Shown in pieces: positions 7,268 through 15,814 of a stretch of DNA of 45,932 bases. How positions within the stretch are numbered: the stretch's first letter is position 1; the number at the start of each line of letters is the position of its first letter. The DNA lies in assembly GCA_947624065.1 (NCBI GenBank), contig CANQIO010000001.1, forward strand, positions 71,659-117,590. The letters run 5' to 3'. The stretch is from an uncultured Oscillospiraceae bacterium. Its GTDB lineage: Bacteria; Bacillota; Clostridia; Oscillospirales; Oscillospiraceae. The notes below the pieces were generated by a model. It had not been told where the DNA came from, made no database searches, and saw only the letters and a program-made list of their open reading frames with translations. Made by a program: the position numbers and the translations under genes.

Positions 7268-10200
7268 TCAGTTATTCTTGAAATACGCCACCGCGGCGCG
7301 GAACAGGCCCATGTCATACTCGCCGGGCACATTTTTGTACAGATGCTCCCCTACCCGCTCGGTGTGGCCCATCTTGCCCAGCACCCGCCCGTCGGGGCTG
7401 GTGATGCCCTCGATGGCATAGACGGAGCCGTTGGGGTTGAAGTCCGTGTCCATGGAGGGCACGCCGGAAAGGTCCACATACTGGGTGGCGATCTGGCCAT
7501 TCTCCGCCAGAGTCCGGACCATCTTCTCCGATGCCAGGAACCGGCCCTCGCCGTGGGAGATGGGCACGCAGTACACCTCGCCGGGCCGGGTATTGGCCAG
7601 CCAGGGGGACTTGTTGGAGGCCACCCGGGTCCGCACGATCTTGGACTGGTGCCGGCCGATGGTGTTGTAGCTCAGGGTTGGGCAGTTCTCGTCGGTATCC
7701 ACGATCTTGCCGAAGGGCACCAGGCCCAGCTTGATCAGCGCCTGGAAGCCGTTGCAGATGCCCAGCATCAGCCCGTCCCGCTGCTCCAAGAGCTTCGTGA
7801 CCTGCTCCCGCACAGGGCCGCCCCGGAAGAAGGCGGCGATGAACTTGGCGCTACCCTCTGGCTCGTCGCCGCCGGAGAAGCCGCCGGGCAGCACGATCAT
7901 CTGGGCGCGCTCTATGGCCTCCGCCGCCCTCTGGATGCTCCGGGCGGTATCGGCGGCGGTCAGGTTGCGCACCACCAAGATCTCCGCCTCGCCGCCGGCC
8001 TCGGTCACGGCCCGGGCGGTGTCATACTCGCAGTTGGTGCCGGGGAACACGGAGATTAGCGCCTTGGGCCGGGCACAGAGCACCGCGGGAGCTTTGCGCT
8101 CGCCGGCGGTATAGGAAAACACCTCCACGGCACCGGTCTCGCCGGTGCGGGTGGGATATACGTCCGCCAGCACGGCCTCGTTGAGGACCAGCAGCTCGTC
8201 GATGGGGGCGCTGTCGCCGCCCAGGTCGATGACCGGCTCCGCGGTGGTGACGCCCACGCGGCGGGCATAGGCACAGTCGGTATCCGACTCCAGCTCCGCC
8301 ACGATGGCCCCGTAAAACGGGATGTGCCACAGTTCCCCCGTCATCTCCTCGTTAGCCTTAAATCCAACGCGGTTGCCGAAGGACATCTTCATCACCGCCT
8401 CGGCGGCGCTCTCCTCGATGGCCCAGGCGGCCTTCACCTTACCCTGTTGGGCCAGAGCGTGAAACGCATCCCAGGCTGCCTTGGTGTGCTCCGGCTCGTT
8501 GCCGCCGAACACATACACCGGGTGCCCCGCCTCTTTGAACTCCGGCGAGAGCACATCCCCGGCCAGGATGGGGGCGATGGCGAAGGAGATCAACGTAGGC
8601 GGCACGTCCTTGTCCATGAAGGAGCCGGACATGGAGTCCTTGCCGCCGATGGCGGCGCAGCCGTAGTCCAGCTGGGCCTCCAGGGCCCCCAGCAGCGCGG
8701 AGAAGGGCTTGCCCCAGCGCGCCGGGTCGTCCCGCAGCTTTTCGAAAAATTCCTGGAAGGTGAGATAGGCGTCCTTATAGTCCGCGCCGGCGGCCACGAT
8801 CTTGGTCAGGGACGTGACCACGCTGTCCATGGCCCCGGCGTAGGGGTCCACGGTGAGCCGGTCGGCATCGCAGCCCCAGGCCATGACGCTGGCCTGGTCG
8901 GTGTGCTGCCCCGGCAGCACCGGCAGCAGCGCCGCCATGGCCTGGGCCGGGGAGGTCTGGGTCCGGCCGCCGAAGGGCATGAGCACGCTGCCCGCGCCGA
9001 TGGTGCTGTCGAACCGCTCCGTGAGGCCCCGCCGGGAGGCGCACTTAAGGCTCGCGGCCATATCCCGCAGCGAGCCAAAGCGGGCCTGGCCCATGGCGGT
9101 CCGGTCCTTCTCCGGCACGGACACCGCCGCGTGCTTCACCGCGCCGTTGGTGTTCAAAAACGCCCGGCTCAGATCCGCGATGGTCCGGCCCTTCCAGGTC
9201 ATCACCATCCGGGGGCTCTCGGTGACCACCGCCACCCGGTACGCCTCCAGGTTCTCCGCCTGAGCGGCGGCAATGAACGCCGCCTCGTCCTCCGGTGCCA
9301 CCACCACGGCCATGCGCTCCTGGCTCTCGGAGATGGCCAGCTCCGTGCCGTCCAGGCCGTCATACTTTTTGCGCACCGCGTCCAGGTCGATGGCAAGGCC
9401 GTCCGCCAGCTCGCCGATGGCCACGCTGACGCCGCCGGCGCCAAAGTCGTTGCAGCGTTTGATGAGCCGGGTCACGTTCCCGTCCCGGAAAAGGCGCTGG
9501 ATCTTCCGCTCCTCGGGGGCGTTGCCCTTCTGGACCTCGGAGGCCATGGTCTGCAGGGACTTGGTGTTGTGGCTCTTGGAGGAGCCGGTGGCACCGCCGA
9601 TGCCGTCCCGGCCGGTCCGGCCGCCCAGCAGGATGACCACGTCGCCGGGCGCGGGCTCCTCCCGGCGCACGTTCTCCGCCGGGGCAGCCGCCACCACCAC
9701 GCCGCACTCCAGGCGCTTGGCGATATACCCCTCGTGATACATCTCGGCCACATGGCCGGTGGCCAGGCCGATCTGGTTGCCGTAGGAGGAATAGCCCGCC
9801 GCGGCGGTCTGGGCCAGCTTCCGCTGGGGCAGCTTGCCGGGGATGGTCTTGTCCAGACCCACCCGTGGGTCTCCGCCGCCGGTGACGCGCATGGCCTGGT
9901 GTACGTAGGCCCGGCCGGACAGGGGGTCCCGGATGCAGCCGCCGATGCAGGTGGCCGCGCCGCCGAAGGGCTCGATCTCCGTGGGGTGGTTGTGGGTCTC
10001 GTTTTTGAACATGAGCAGCCAGTCCTGTGTGTCGCCGTCCACATCGGCGGGCACATGGATGGAGCAAGCGTTGATCTCCTCGCTCTCGTCCAGCTCGGGC
10101 AGCTCGCCACGCTTTTTCAGCACCTTGGTGCCCAGAGTGGCGATGTCCATGAGGGTCTGTGGCCGCGCCGCGGCCTTCTCGGGCCCATAGACCTCTTCCC

Positions 10201-10966
10201 TGGCCGCCAGATACCGCCCATAGGCCGCCCGGACCGCCGGGTCGGCGATGTCCGCGCGGTCGATGTGGGTGGAAAAGGTGGTGTGGCGGCAGTGGTCGGA
10301 CCAGTAGGTATCCACCACCCGCACCTCGGTGAGGGTGGGGTCCCGGTGCTCTTCGTTTTTGAAATAGTTCTGGAGGAACTTCAAGTCGTCCAGGTCCATG
10401 GCCAGGCCCAGAGAGTCCAGCAGCGCGCCCAGGGCCGCCTCATCCATGGCGGTGAAGCCCTCCACCGTCTGCACATGGTCGGGCACGGCATAGGTCCGCT
10501 CCAGGGTCTCCGGCTTTTCCAGAGACGCCTCCCGGCTCTCCACGGGGTTGATGACATAGCCTCTGATCTTCGCCATGTCCTCCGGGGACAGGTCCCCCCG
10601 CAGCAGGTACACCTTGGCATAGGACACCAGCGGCCGCTCCACGCCGGCCATCAGCTGGATGCACTGGGCGGCGGAGTCAGCCCGCTGGTCGAACTGGCCC
10701 GGCAGGGCCTCCACCGCGAGGCAAGTCCACGCTCCCTCCGGCATGGGGAAGGTCTCGTCGTAGACCAGGTCCACCTGGGGCTCGGAAAAGACCACGGACC
10801 GGGCCTCGTCAAAGACCGCCCGGTCGATGCGGTCCGCGTCATACCGGTTCAGGATGCGCACTTCCTCCAGGGACTTCACGCCCAGGAAGTCCCGCAGGTC
10901 GCCGAGCAGACCGGCGCTCTCCGGGGACACCCCCGGCTTTTTCTCCACGTATATCCGATAGACCAT
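7268..10966 (-). CDS. purL: phosphoribosylformylglycinamidine synthase, single-chain large form
   Basis: This enzyme converts FGAR, glutamine and ATP to FGAM, the fourth step of purine synthesis. At 1232 residues it is the large single-chain type in which the PurS-like, synthetase and glutaminase parts are fused. This explains why no purS or purQ is present. The N-terminal 150 residues are PurS-like. AIR-synthetase-like ATP domains occupy the middle (for example GGRTGRDGIGGATGSS and FGAGGVSVAIGELADG). The class I glutaminase domain begins near residue 968 (VFPGTNCEYD), with the nucleophile Cys1071 in GICNGFQ and His1201/Glu1203 in GHTER. It is the last gene of the purine operon, 8 bases after purD. 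The GGAGG upstream is rather far from the ATG, so translation probably depends partly on coupling to purD. Confidence 0.97.
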   Translation of the reverse strand: MVYRIYVEKKPGVSPESAGLLGDLRDFLGVKSLEEVRILNRYDADRIDRAVFDEARSVVFSEPQVDLVYDETFPMPEGAWTCLAVEALPGQFDQRADSAAQCIQLMAGVERPLVSYAKVYLLRGDLSPEDMAKIRGYVINPVESREASLEKPETLERTYAVPDHVQTVEGFTAMDEAALGALLDSLGLAMDLDDLKFLQNYFKNEEHRDPTLTEVRVVDTYWSDHCRHTTFSTHIDRADIADPAVRAAYGRYLAAREEVYGPEKAAARPQTLMDIATLGTKVLKKRGELPELDESEEINACSIHVPADVDGDTQDWLLMFKNETHNHPTEIEPFGGAATCIGGCIRDPLSGRAYVHQAMRVTGGGDPRVGLDKTIPGKLPQRKLAQTAAAGYSSYGNQIGLATGHVAEMYHEGYIAKRLECGVVVAAAPAENVRREEPAPGDVVILLGGRTGRDGIGGATGSSKSHNTKSLQTMASEVQKGNAPEERKIQRLFRDGNVTRLIKRCNDFGAGGVSVAIGELADGLAIDLDAVRKKYDGLDGTELAISESQERMAVVVAPEDEAAFIAAAQAENLEAYRVAVVTESPRMVMTWKGRTIADLSRAFLNTNGAVKHAAVSVPEKDRTAMGQARFGSLRDMAASLKCASRRGLTERFDSTIGAGSVLMPFGGRTQTSPAQAMAALLPVLPGQHTDQASVMAWGCDADRLTVDPYAGAMDSVVTSLTKIVAAGADYKDAYLTFQEFFEKLRDDPARWGKPFSALLGALEAQLDYGCAAIGGKDSMSGSFMDKDVPPTLISFAIAPILAGDVLSPEFKEAGHPVYVFGGNEPEHTKAAWDAFHALAQQGKVKAAWAIEESAAEAVMKMSFGNRVGFKANEEMTGELWHIPFYGAIVAELESDTDCAYARRVGVTTAEPVIDLGGDSAPIDELLVLNEAVLADVYPTRTGETGAVEVFSYTAGERKAPAVLCARPKALISVFPGTNCEYDTARAVTEAGGEAEILVVRNLTAADTARSIQRAAEAIERAQMIVLPGGFSGGDEPEGSAKFIAAFFRGGPVREQVTKLLEQRDGLMLGICNGFQALIKLGLVPFGKIVDTDENCPTLSYNTIGRHQSKIVRTRVASNKSPWLANTRPGEVYCVPISHGEGRFLASEKMVRTLAENGQIATQYVDLSGVPSMDTDFNPNGSVYAIEGITSPDGRVLGKMGHTERVGEHLYKNVPGEYDMGLFRAAVAYFKNN

Positions 10967-10974
10967 ATCCGCTC

Positions 10975-12243
10975 TCAGCCCTCCAGCGCCTTCAACGCCC
11001 GCGCACCGATGTCATGGCGGCAGTAGGCGTTGGCAAAATGCACCTTCTCCGCGTCGGCGTAGGCGGCCTGGATGGCCGCGGGCAGGCTGTCCGCCACGGC
11101 GGTGACACCCAGCACCCGGCCGCCGCTGGTCAGCAGCTTTCCATTTTCCAGCTTCGCCCCGGCCACATACACCTGGGCGGTGACGCCCTCGTCACAGGTG
11201 ATCTCATAGCCCTTTTCGTAGTGCTCGGGATAGCCGTCGCTCGCCAGGATGACGCAGCAGGCGTGCTTTTCGGAAAAGCGCACCTCCGTCCCGGCCAGGG
11301 TCCCGTTCTGGCAGGCCATCATGACCGTGAGCAGGTCGGACTCCATCAGCGGCAGCACCACCTGGGTCTCCGGGTCGCCGAAGCGGCAGTTGTACTCGAT
11401 GACACGGGGCCCGTCGGGAGTGAGCATCAGGCCGAAGTAGAGGCAGCCCCGGAAGGGCCGGCCCTCGGCCGCCATGGCGGCGATGGTGGGCTTGAAGATG
11501 GTCTCCATGCACACGTCGGCAATATCCTTGGTGTAATAGGGGTTGGGGGCCACGGTGCCCATGCCGCCGGTGTTGAGGCCCTCATCGTTATCGCGGGCCC
11601 GCTTGTGGTCCATGGAGGACACCATGGGCTTGACGGTCTTCCCGTCGGTGAAGGCCAGCACGGACACCTCCGGGCCGGTCAAAAATTCCTCCACCACGAT
11701 CTGGTCGCCGCTGGCGCCGAATTTTTTGTCCTCCATGATGGACTTCACGGCCTCCACGGCCTCTTCCCTGGTCTGGGCGATGAGCACGCCCTTGCCCAGA
11801 GCCAGGCCGTCGGCCTTCACCACCGTGGGCAGCGGCGCGGTCTGGACGTATGCCAGCGCCGCGGCGGGGTCGTCAAAGACCTCGTAGGACGCGGTGGGGA
11901 TGCCGTATTTCTTCATGAGGTTTTTGGAAAAGACCTTGCTGCCCTCGATGATGGCGGCGTTTTTCGCCGGACCGAAGCAGGGCACCCCCGCCGCCTCCAG
12001 CGCGTCCACCATCCCCAGCACCAGGGGGTCGTCCGGGGTGACCACCGCAAAGTCGACGCCTGTTTCCTTGGCAAAGCGCACCGCGCCCTGGATGTCCTTG
12101 GCACCCACATCCACGCACACCGCGTCCGCGGCGATGCCGCCGTTGCCGGGCAGGGCGTAGATCGTCTCCACATCGGGGTTTTCCTTCAGCTTACGGATGA
12201 CGGCGTGTTCCCGGCCGCCGCTGCCGATGACCATGAGCTTCAT
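10975..12243 (-). CDS. purD: phosphoribosylamine-glycine ligase (GAR synthetase)
   Basis: The 422-residue ATP-grasp enzyme joins glycine to phosphoribosylamine to give GAR, the second step of the pathway. It begins MKLMVIGSGGREHA, the family signature. ATP-grasp features include GPAKNAAIIEGSK, VVKADGLALGKGV and the metal-binding segment RFGDPETQVVLPL. Length is normal. GGAGG lies 8 bases before the ATG. It sits between the AICAR transformylase gene (19-base gap) and purL (8-base gap) in the operon. Confidence 0.97.
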   Translation of the reverse strand: MKLMVIGSGGREHAVIRKLKENPDVETIYALPGNGGIAADAVCVDVGAKDIQGAVRFAKETGVDFAVVTPDDPLVLGMVDALEAAGVPCFGPAKNAAIIEGSKVFSKNLMKKYGIPTASYEVFDDPAAALAYVQTAPLPTVVKADGLALGKGVLIAQTREEAVEAVKSIMEDKKFGASGDQIVVEEFLTGPEVSVLAFTDGKTVKPMVSSMDHKRARDNDEGLNTGGMGTVAPNPYYTKDIADVCMETIFKPTIAAMAAEGRPFRGCLYFGLMLTPDGPRVIEYNCRFGDPETQVVLPLMESDLLTVMMACQNGTLAGTEVRFSEKHACCVILASDGYPEHYEKGYEITCDEGVTAQVYVAGAKLENGKLLTSGGRVLGVTAVADSLPAAIQAAYADAEKVHFANAYCRHDIGARALKALEG

Positions 12244-12262
12244 AGAGGGGTCCTCCCTATCA

Positions 12263-13441
12263 TCAATGGTGGAACAGCCGCATGCCCGTGAAGGCCATGA
12301 CGATGCCGTATTTGTCCGCCGTCTCGATCACGTTGTCGTCCCGGATGCTGCCGCCGGGCTCGGCGATATAGGCCACGCCGGACTTACGGGCCCGCTCCAC
12401 GTTGTCCCCGAAGGGGAAGAACGCGTCGCTCCCTACGGTCACGCCGCTCTGCGTGGCGATCCATGCCTTTTTCTCCGCCGCCGTCAGCGGCTCGGGCTTC
12501 TCCGTGAACACGTTCTGCCAGGCCCCGTCGGAGAGCACGTCCTCATATTCGTCGGAGATGTACACGTCGATGGCGTTGTCCCGGTCGGGCCGGCGGATGC
12601 CGGGCTTGAAGGGCAGGCGCAGGACCTTTTCATGCTGCCGGAGATACCAGTTGTCCGCCTTGTTGCCGGCAAGGCGCGTGCAGTGGATGCGGCTCTGCTG
12701 GCCCGCGCCCACGCCGATGGCCTGGCCGTCCTTGACATAGCAGACGGAGTTGGACTGGGTGTACTTGAGGGTGATGAGGGCCACGGTCATGTCGATGACC
12801 GCCTCAGGGGGCAGGGTCTTGTTCCTGGTCACGATGTTGGCGAAGGCCTCCGCCGTGACCTTATAGTCGTTGCGGCCCTGCTGGAAAGTGATGCCGTACA
12901 CGTCCTTGCGCTCCACCGGGGCGGGGACGTAGTCCGGGTCGATCTCGACCACGTTATAATTGCCCTTTTTCTTGGTCCTGAGGATGGCCAGGGCCTCGGG
13001 CGTATAGCCTGGGGCGATGACGCCGTCGGAGACCTCCTCTTTCAGATACCGGGCGGTGGCCTCGTCGCAGACCTCGCTGAGGGCCGCCCAGTCGCCGTAG
13101 GAGCACAGCCGGTCCGCGCCCCGGGCCCGGATATAGGCGCAGGCGATGGGAGAAAGCTCCGCCGCCGGGTCCACGAAATAGATCTTCTTATCCGTCTCAG
13201 ACAGGGGCTTGCCCACGGCGGCTCCCGCCGGGGACACATGCTTGAAGCTGGCGGCGGCGGGCAGGCCGGTGGCCTCGGAAAGCTCCTTCACCAGCTGCCA
13301 GGAGTTGAACGCGTCCATGAAGTTGATATAGCCCGGCTTGCCGTTGAGCACCTGGATGGGCAGGTCCCGGCCGTCGGACATAAAGATGCAGGAGGGCTTC
13401 TGGTTGGGGTTGCAGCCGTATTTCAGTTCCAGTTCTTTCAT
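12263..13441 (-). CDS. purH: stand-alone AICAR transformylase (PurH C-terminal activity)
   Basis: The 392-residue protein corresponds to the formyltransferase half of bifunctional PurH: AICAR plus 10-formyl-tetrahydrofolate gives FAICAR. It starts with LKYGCNPNQKPS and keeps the catalytic Lys-His pair in SFKHVSPAGAA. It lacks the N-terminal MGS-like IMP cyclohydrolase domain, and that step is supplied by the unrelated gene just upstream. The C-terminal half has GVGAGQQSRIHCTRLA and SDAFFPFGDNV, typical of the family. AAAGGGAG precedes the ATG. It is one of the two formyl-folate users in this operon, which fits control by a ZTP riboswitch. Confidence 0.95.
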   Translation of the reverse strand: MKELELKYGCNPNQKPSCIFMSDGRDLPIQVLNGKPGYINFMDAFNSWQLVKELSEATGLPAAASFKHVSPAGAAVGKPLSETDKKIYFVDPAAELSPIACAYIRARGADRLCSYGDWAALSEVCDEATARYLKEEVSDGVIAPGYTPEALAILRTKKKGNYNVVEIDPDYVPAPVERKDVYGITFQQGRNDYKVTAEAFANIVTRNKTLPPEAVIDMTVALITLKYTQSNSVCYVKDGQAIGVGAGQQSRIHCTRLAGNKADNWYLRQHEKVLRLPFKPGIRRPDRDNAIDVYISDEYEDVLSDGAWQNVFTEKPEPLTAAEKKAWIATQSGVTVGSDAFFPFGDNVERARKSGVAYIAEPGGSIRDDNVIETADKYGIVMAFTGMRLFHH

Positions 13442-13456
13442 TGCTCGCGCTCCCTT

Positions 13457-14161
13457 TCAGGCGTTGTGTTTGTTGACGATCACCGTGTCCCGCGCCCCCG
13501 TCTCCAGGTCGATCATGGACACGTACAGGGACACCTTGTTGTCCTCGTTGAGGGCCGCCCATACCTGTTCCGCCAGGGATTTGGCATCGGCCGCGGCGAT
13601 GGCCACCGGGGCGGGCTCGCCCGCATAGGACGGCAGGGGCTCCCCATCGGCGGCGTAGGTGTGGATGATGTGGCCCAGGCCAGCCTGGGGCTTGTCGTAC
13701 TCATAGAAATACCGGCAGCAGCAGGCCGGGTCCCCGTCCAGGCTCTTGAGGATGGAGAGCTTATAGCTGCCGTCCGGGCTCACCAGCCCGGAGATGCGGG
13801 GGGTCCAATTGGGCCCGTCCGGCTCAAAGGCCCGGGTGCGCAGGGCGGCGGCAAAGGTCTGGCCGGACAGCAGGGCGTCCCGGATGGTATCGGTCTGGTC
13901 CCCGTTGGTGACCACAGTCTCCCGGCCGACGAGGCGCACAGGGTGGTAAATGATCAGGCTGGGGTCCACCATCTTGGCCGGGTCGTGGGCCTGGGTGCGG
14001 ATGCCATCCTCGGTCCCGACGAACACCCGGTTGCGGCTGTTGACGCTGCGGCCCATGATGAAATAGACGATGACGGCCTTTTTACCGTCGGCGCTGCGGC
14101 CCAGGACGATGCCCCGGCCGGGATAGGTCCGCTCGCTGAGATACGCTGCCAAGTCAGTCAT
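13457..14161 (-). CDS. IMP cyclohydrolase, PurO-type
   Basis: The 234-residue protein resembles the IMP cyclohydrolase family first known from archaea (PurO), which closes FAICAR to IMP, the last step of the pathway. Supporting segments are the N-terminal YPGRGIVLGRSADGKKAVIVYFIMGRSVNSRNR and the central ISGLVSPDGSYKLSILKS. It is not homologous to the MGS-like cyclohydrolase domain of normal bacterial PurH, so the last two reactions use two separate proteins here. Its start overlaps the purN stop by 8 bases (ATGACTGA), and AAGGAGG lies 7 bases before the ATG. The position between purN and the AICAR transformylase gene supports the assignment. Confidence 0.88.
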   Translation of the reverse strand: MTDLAAYLSERTYPGRGIVLGRSADGKKAVIVYFIMGRSVNSRNRVFVGTEDGIRTQAHDPAKMVDPSLIIYHPVRLVGRETVVTNGDQTDTIRDALLSGQTFAAALRTRAFEPDGPNWTPRISGLVSPDGSYKLSILKSLDGDPACCCRYFYEYDKPQAGLGHIIHTYAADGEPLPSYAGEPAPVAIAAADAKSLAEQVWAALNEDNKVSLYVSMIDLETGARDTVIVNKHNA

Positions 14162-14771
14162 GCTCTTTCCTCCTTGCGATGTCCGCGGCGACCATCTCCG
14201 CCGCCTGGGGCAGGATGATCCACTCCGCCTGTTCCATGACCCGCCGCTGCAAGCGCTCCGGCGTGTCCCCGTCCTCGATCATGACAGGTTTTTGCAGGAT
14301 GATGCGCCCCCCGTCGGGGATCTCGTTGACAAAATGCACCGTGGCGCCGGTGACCTTCACGCCCCGCTTGAGGGCCTCCTCATGGACCTTCAGGCCGTAA
14401 TACCCCTTGCCGCAGAAGGAGGGGATCAGCGCCGGATGGACGTTCAAAATGCGCTCCGGGAACCGGTCGGTGAAATCCTTGCTGAGGATGCTCATGAAGC
14501 CCGCCAGCACGATCATCTCCGCGCCGGCCCGGTCCAGTGCTTTCAGGATCGCCGCCTCGAAAGCCTCCTGACTGCCCAGCTCCTTCTGGGAGCAGACCAC
14601 CGCGGGCACGCCCGCCTTTTCCGCTCTCGTCAGGGCATAGGCCCCCGGCTGGCTGGATACCACCAGAACGATCTGGCCGGAATGGAGCTTCCCGGACGCC
14701 TGGGCGTCCAGCAGCGCCTGCAGGTTGGTGCCGCCGCCGGAGACGAACACGGCGATGCGCGTCTTTGTCAT
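14154..14771 (-). CDS. purN: GAR transformylase, folate-dependent
   Basis: The 205-residue enzyme formylates GAR to FGAR using 10-formyl-tetrahydrofolate, the third step. It begins with IAVFVSGGGTNLQAL and contains NVHPALIPSF with the catalytic His; the catalytic Asp is in PDGG. The residue three positions before that Asp is Asn (VNEIPDGG), where many homologues have Asp, a minor variation. Length is normal. Its ATG overlaps the purM stop as ATGA, so the two are coupled. Confidence 0.96.
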   Translation of the reverse strand: MTKTRIAVFVSGGGTNLQALLDAQASGKLHSGQIVLVVSSQPGAYALTRAEKAGVPAVVCSQKELGSQEAFEAAILKALDRAGAEMIVLAGFMSILSKDFTDRFPERILNVHPALIPSFCGKGYYGLKVHEEALKRGVKVTGATVHFVNEIPDGGRIILQKPVMIEDGDTPERLQRRVMEQAEWIILPQAAEMVAADIARRKEHD

Positions 14772-15814
14772 ACCAGCTGCACCCTCTCTCCGCCGGAGAC
14801 GACCGCGCCCAGCACATAGGCGTCCTCGCCCTGCTCCCGCAGCACCGCCAGGGCCCGGTCCGCGTCCGCCTCGGCCACGGTGACGGTCATGCCCACGCCC
14901 ATGTTGAAGGTGTTGAACATGTCCCGTTCGGGGATCTCCCCCGCCTTTTGGATGAGGCCAAAGACGGCAGGGGTCCGTACCGCCGCTTTTTCGATGCGGA
15001 CGGAGAGATGCGCCGGGATGCTCCGGGGAATGTTCTCATAAAACCCGCCGCCGGTGATGTGGCTGACACCCTTGACAGTCACCGCCTGCATCAGGGCCAG
15101 CACGGGCTTCACATAGATCCTGGTGGGGGTCAGCAGCGCCTCGCCCAGGGTCATGCCCAGCGCGTCATGGTACTGGTCCAGCGCCTGGGGATGCTCGTCC
15201 AGGCCGAACACCTTCCGCACCAGGGAGAAGCCGTTGGAGTGCACCCCTGTGGAGGGCAGCGCCAGCAGCACGTCCCCCGCCTGTGTGGCAGAAGTATCCA
15301 ATATCTTGCTCTTGTCCACGATGCCCACGGTGAAGCCGGCCAGGTCATAGTCGTCCTCAGGCATGACGCCGGGGTGCTCGGCGGTCTCGCCGCCCACCAG
15401 GGCGCAGCCGGCCTGGACGCAGCCCTCGGCCACCCCCGCCACGATGGCGGCGATGCGCTCGGGGATATTCCTCCCGCAGGCGATGTAATCCAGGAAGAAG
15501 AGCGGCTTTGCGCCCGCGCAGACCACGTCGTTGACGCACATGGCCACGCAGTCGATGCCGATGGTGTCATGCTTGTCCAGATACTGGGCGACGCGCAGCT
15601 TGGTGCCCACGCCGTCGGTGCCGGAGATGAGCACCGGGTGCTCCATGCCGGCCAGGTCCGGCTCGAAAAGCCCGCCGAACCCGCCGATGCCCCCCAGCAC
15701 GCCGGGGATGGCGGTACGGCCGATATGGCGCTTCATCAGTTCCACCGCTTTGTAGCCGGCGGTGATGTCCACGCCGGCGGCGGCATAGCTGGCAGAATAG
15801 CTCTCCTCAGGCAT
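14768..15814 (-). CDS. purM: AIR synthetase (phosphoribosylformylglycinamidine cyclo-ligase)
   Basis: PurM converts FGAM to AIR with ATP, the fifth step. With the chosen start (MPEESYSASYAAAGVD) it is 348 residues. This ATG has GGGAGG 7 bases upstream and overlaps the purF stop as ATGCCTGA; an in-frame upstream ATG at 15847 would lie inside purF without a ribosome binding site. Family segments are the Gly-rich GGIGGFGGLFEPDL, LISGTDGVGTKL, CALVGGETAEHPG and the conserved ITGGGFYENIPR near the C-terminus. Confidence 0.96.
   Translation of the reverse strand: MPEESYSASYAAAGVDITAGYKAVELMKRHIGRTAIPGVLGGIGGFGGLFEPDLAGMEHPVLISGTDGVGTKLRVAQYLDKHDTIGIDCVAMCVNDVVCAGAKPLFFLDYIACGRNIPERIAAIVAGVAEGCVQAGCALVGGETAEHPGVMPEDDYDLAGFTVGIVDKSKILDTSATQAGDVLLALPSTGVHSNGFSLVRKVFGLDEHPQALDQYHDALGMTLGEALLTPTRIYVKPVLALMQAVTVKGVSHITGGGFYENIPRSIPAHLSVRIEKAAVRTPAVFGLIQKAGEIPERDMFNTFNMGVGMTVTVAEADADRALAVLREQGEDAYVLGAVVSGGERVQLV

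Noticed and set aside
8324-11026. A 900-residue open frame opposite purL
   Set aside because: Antisense shadow; purL and its motifs fully explain the region.
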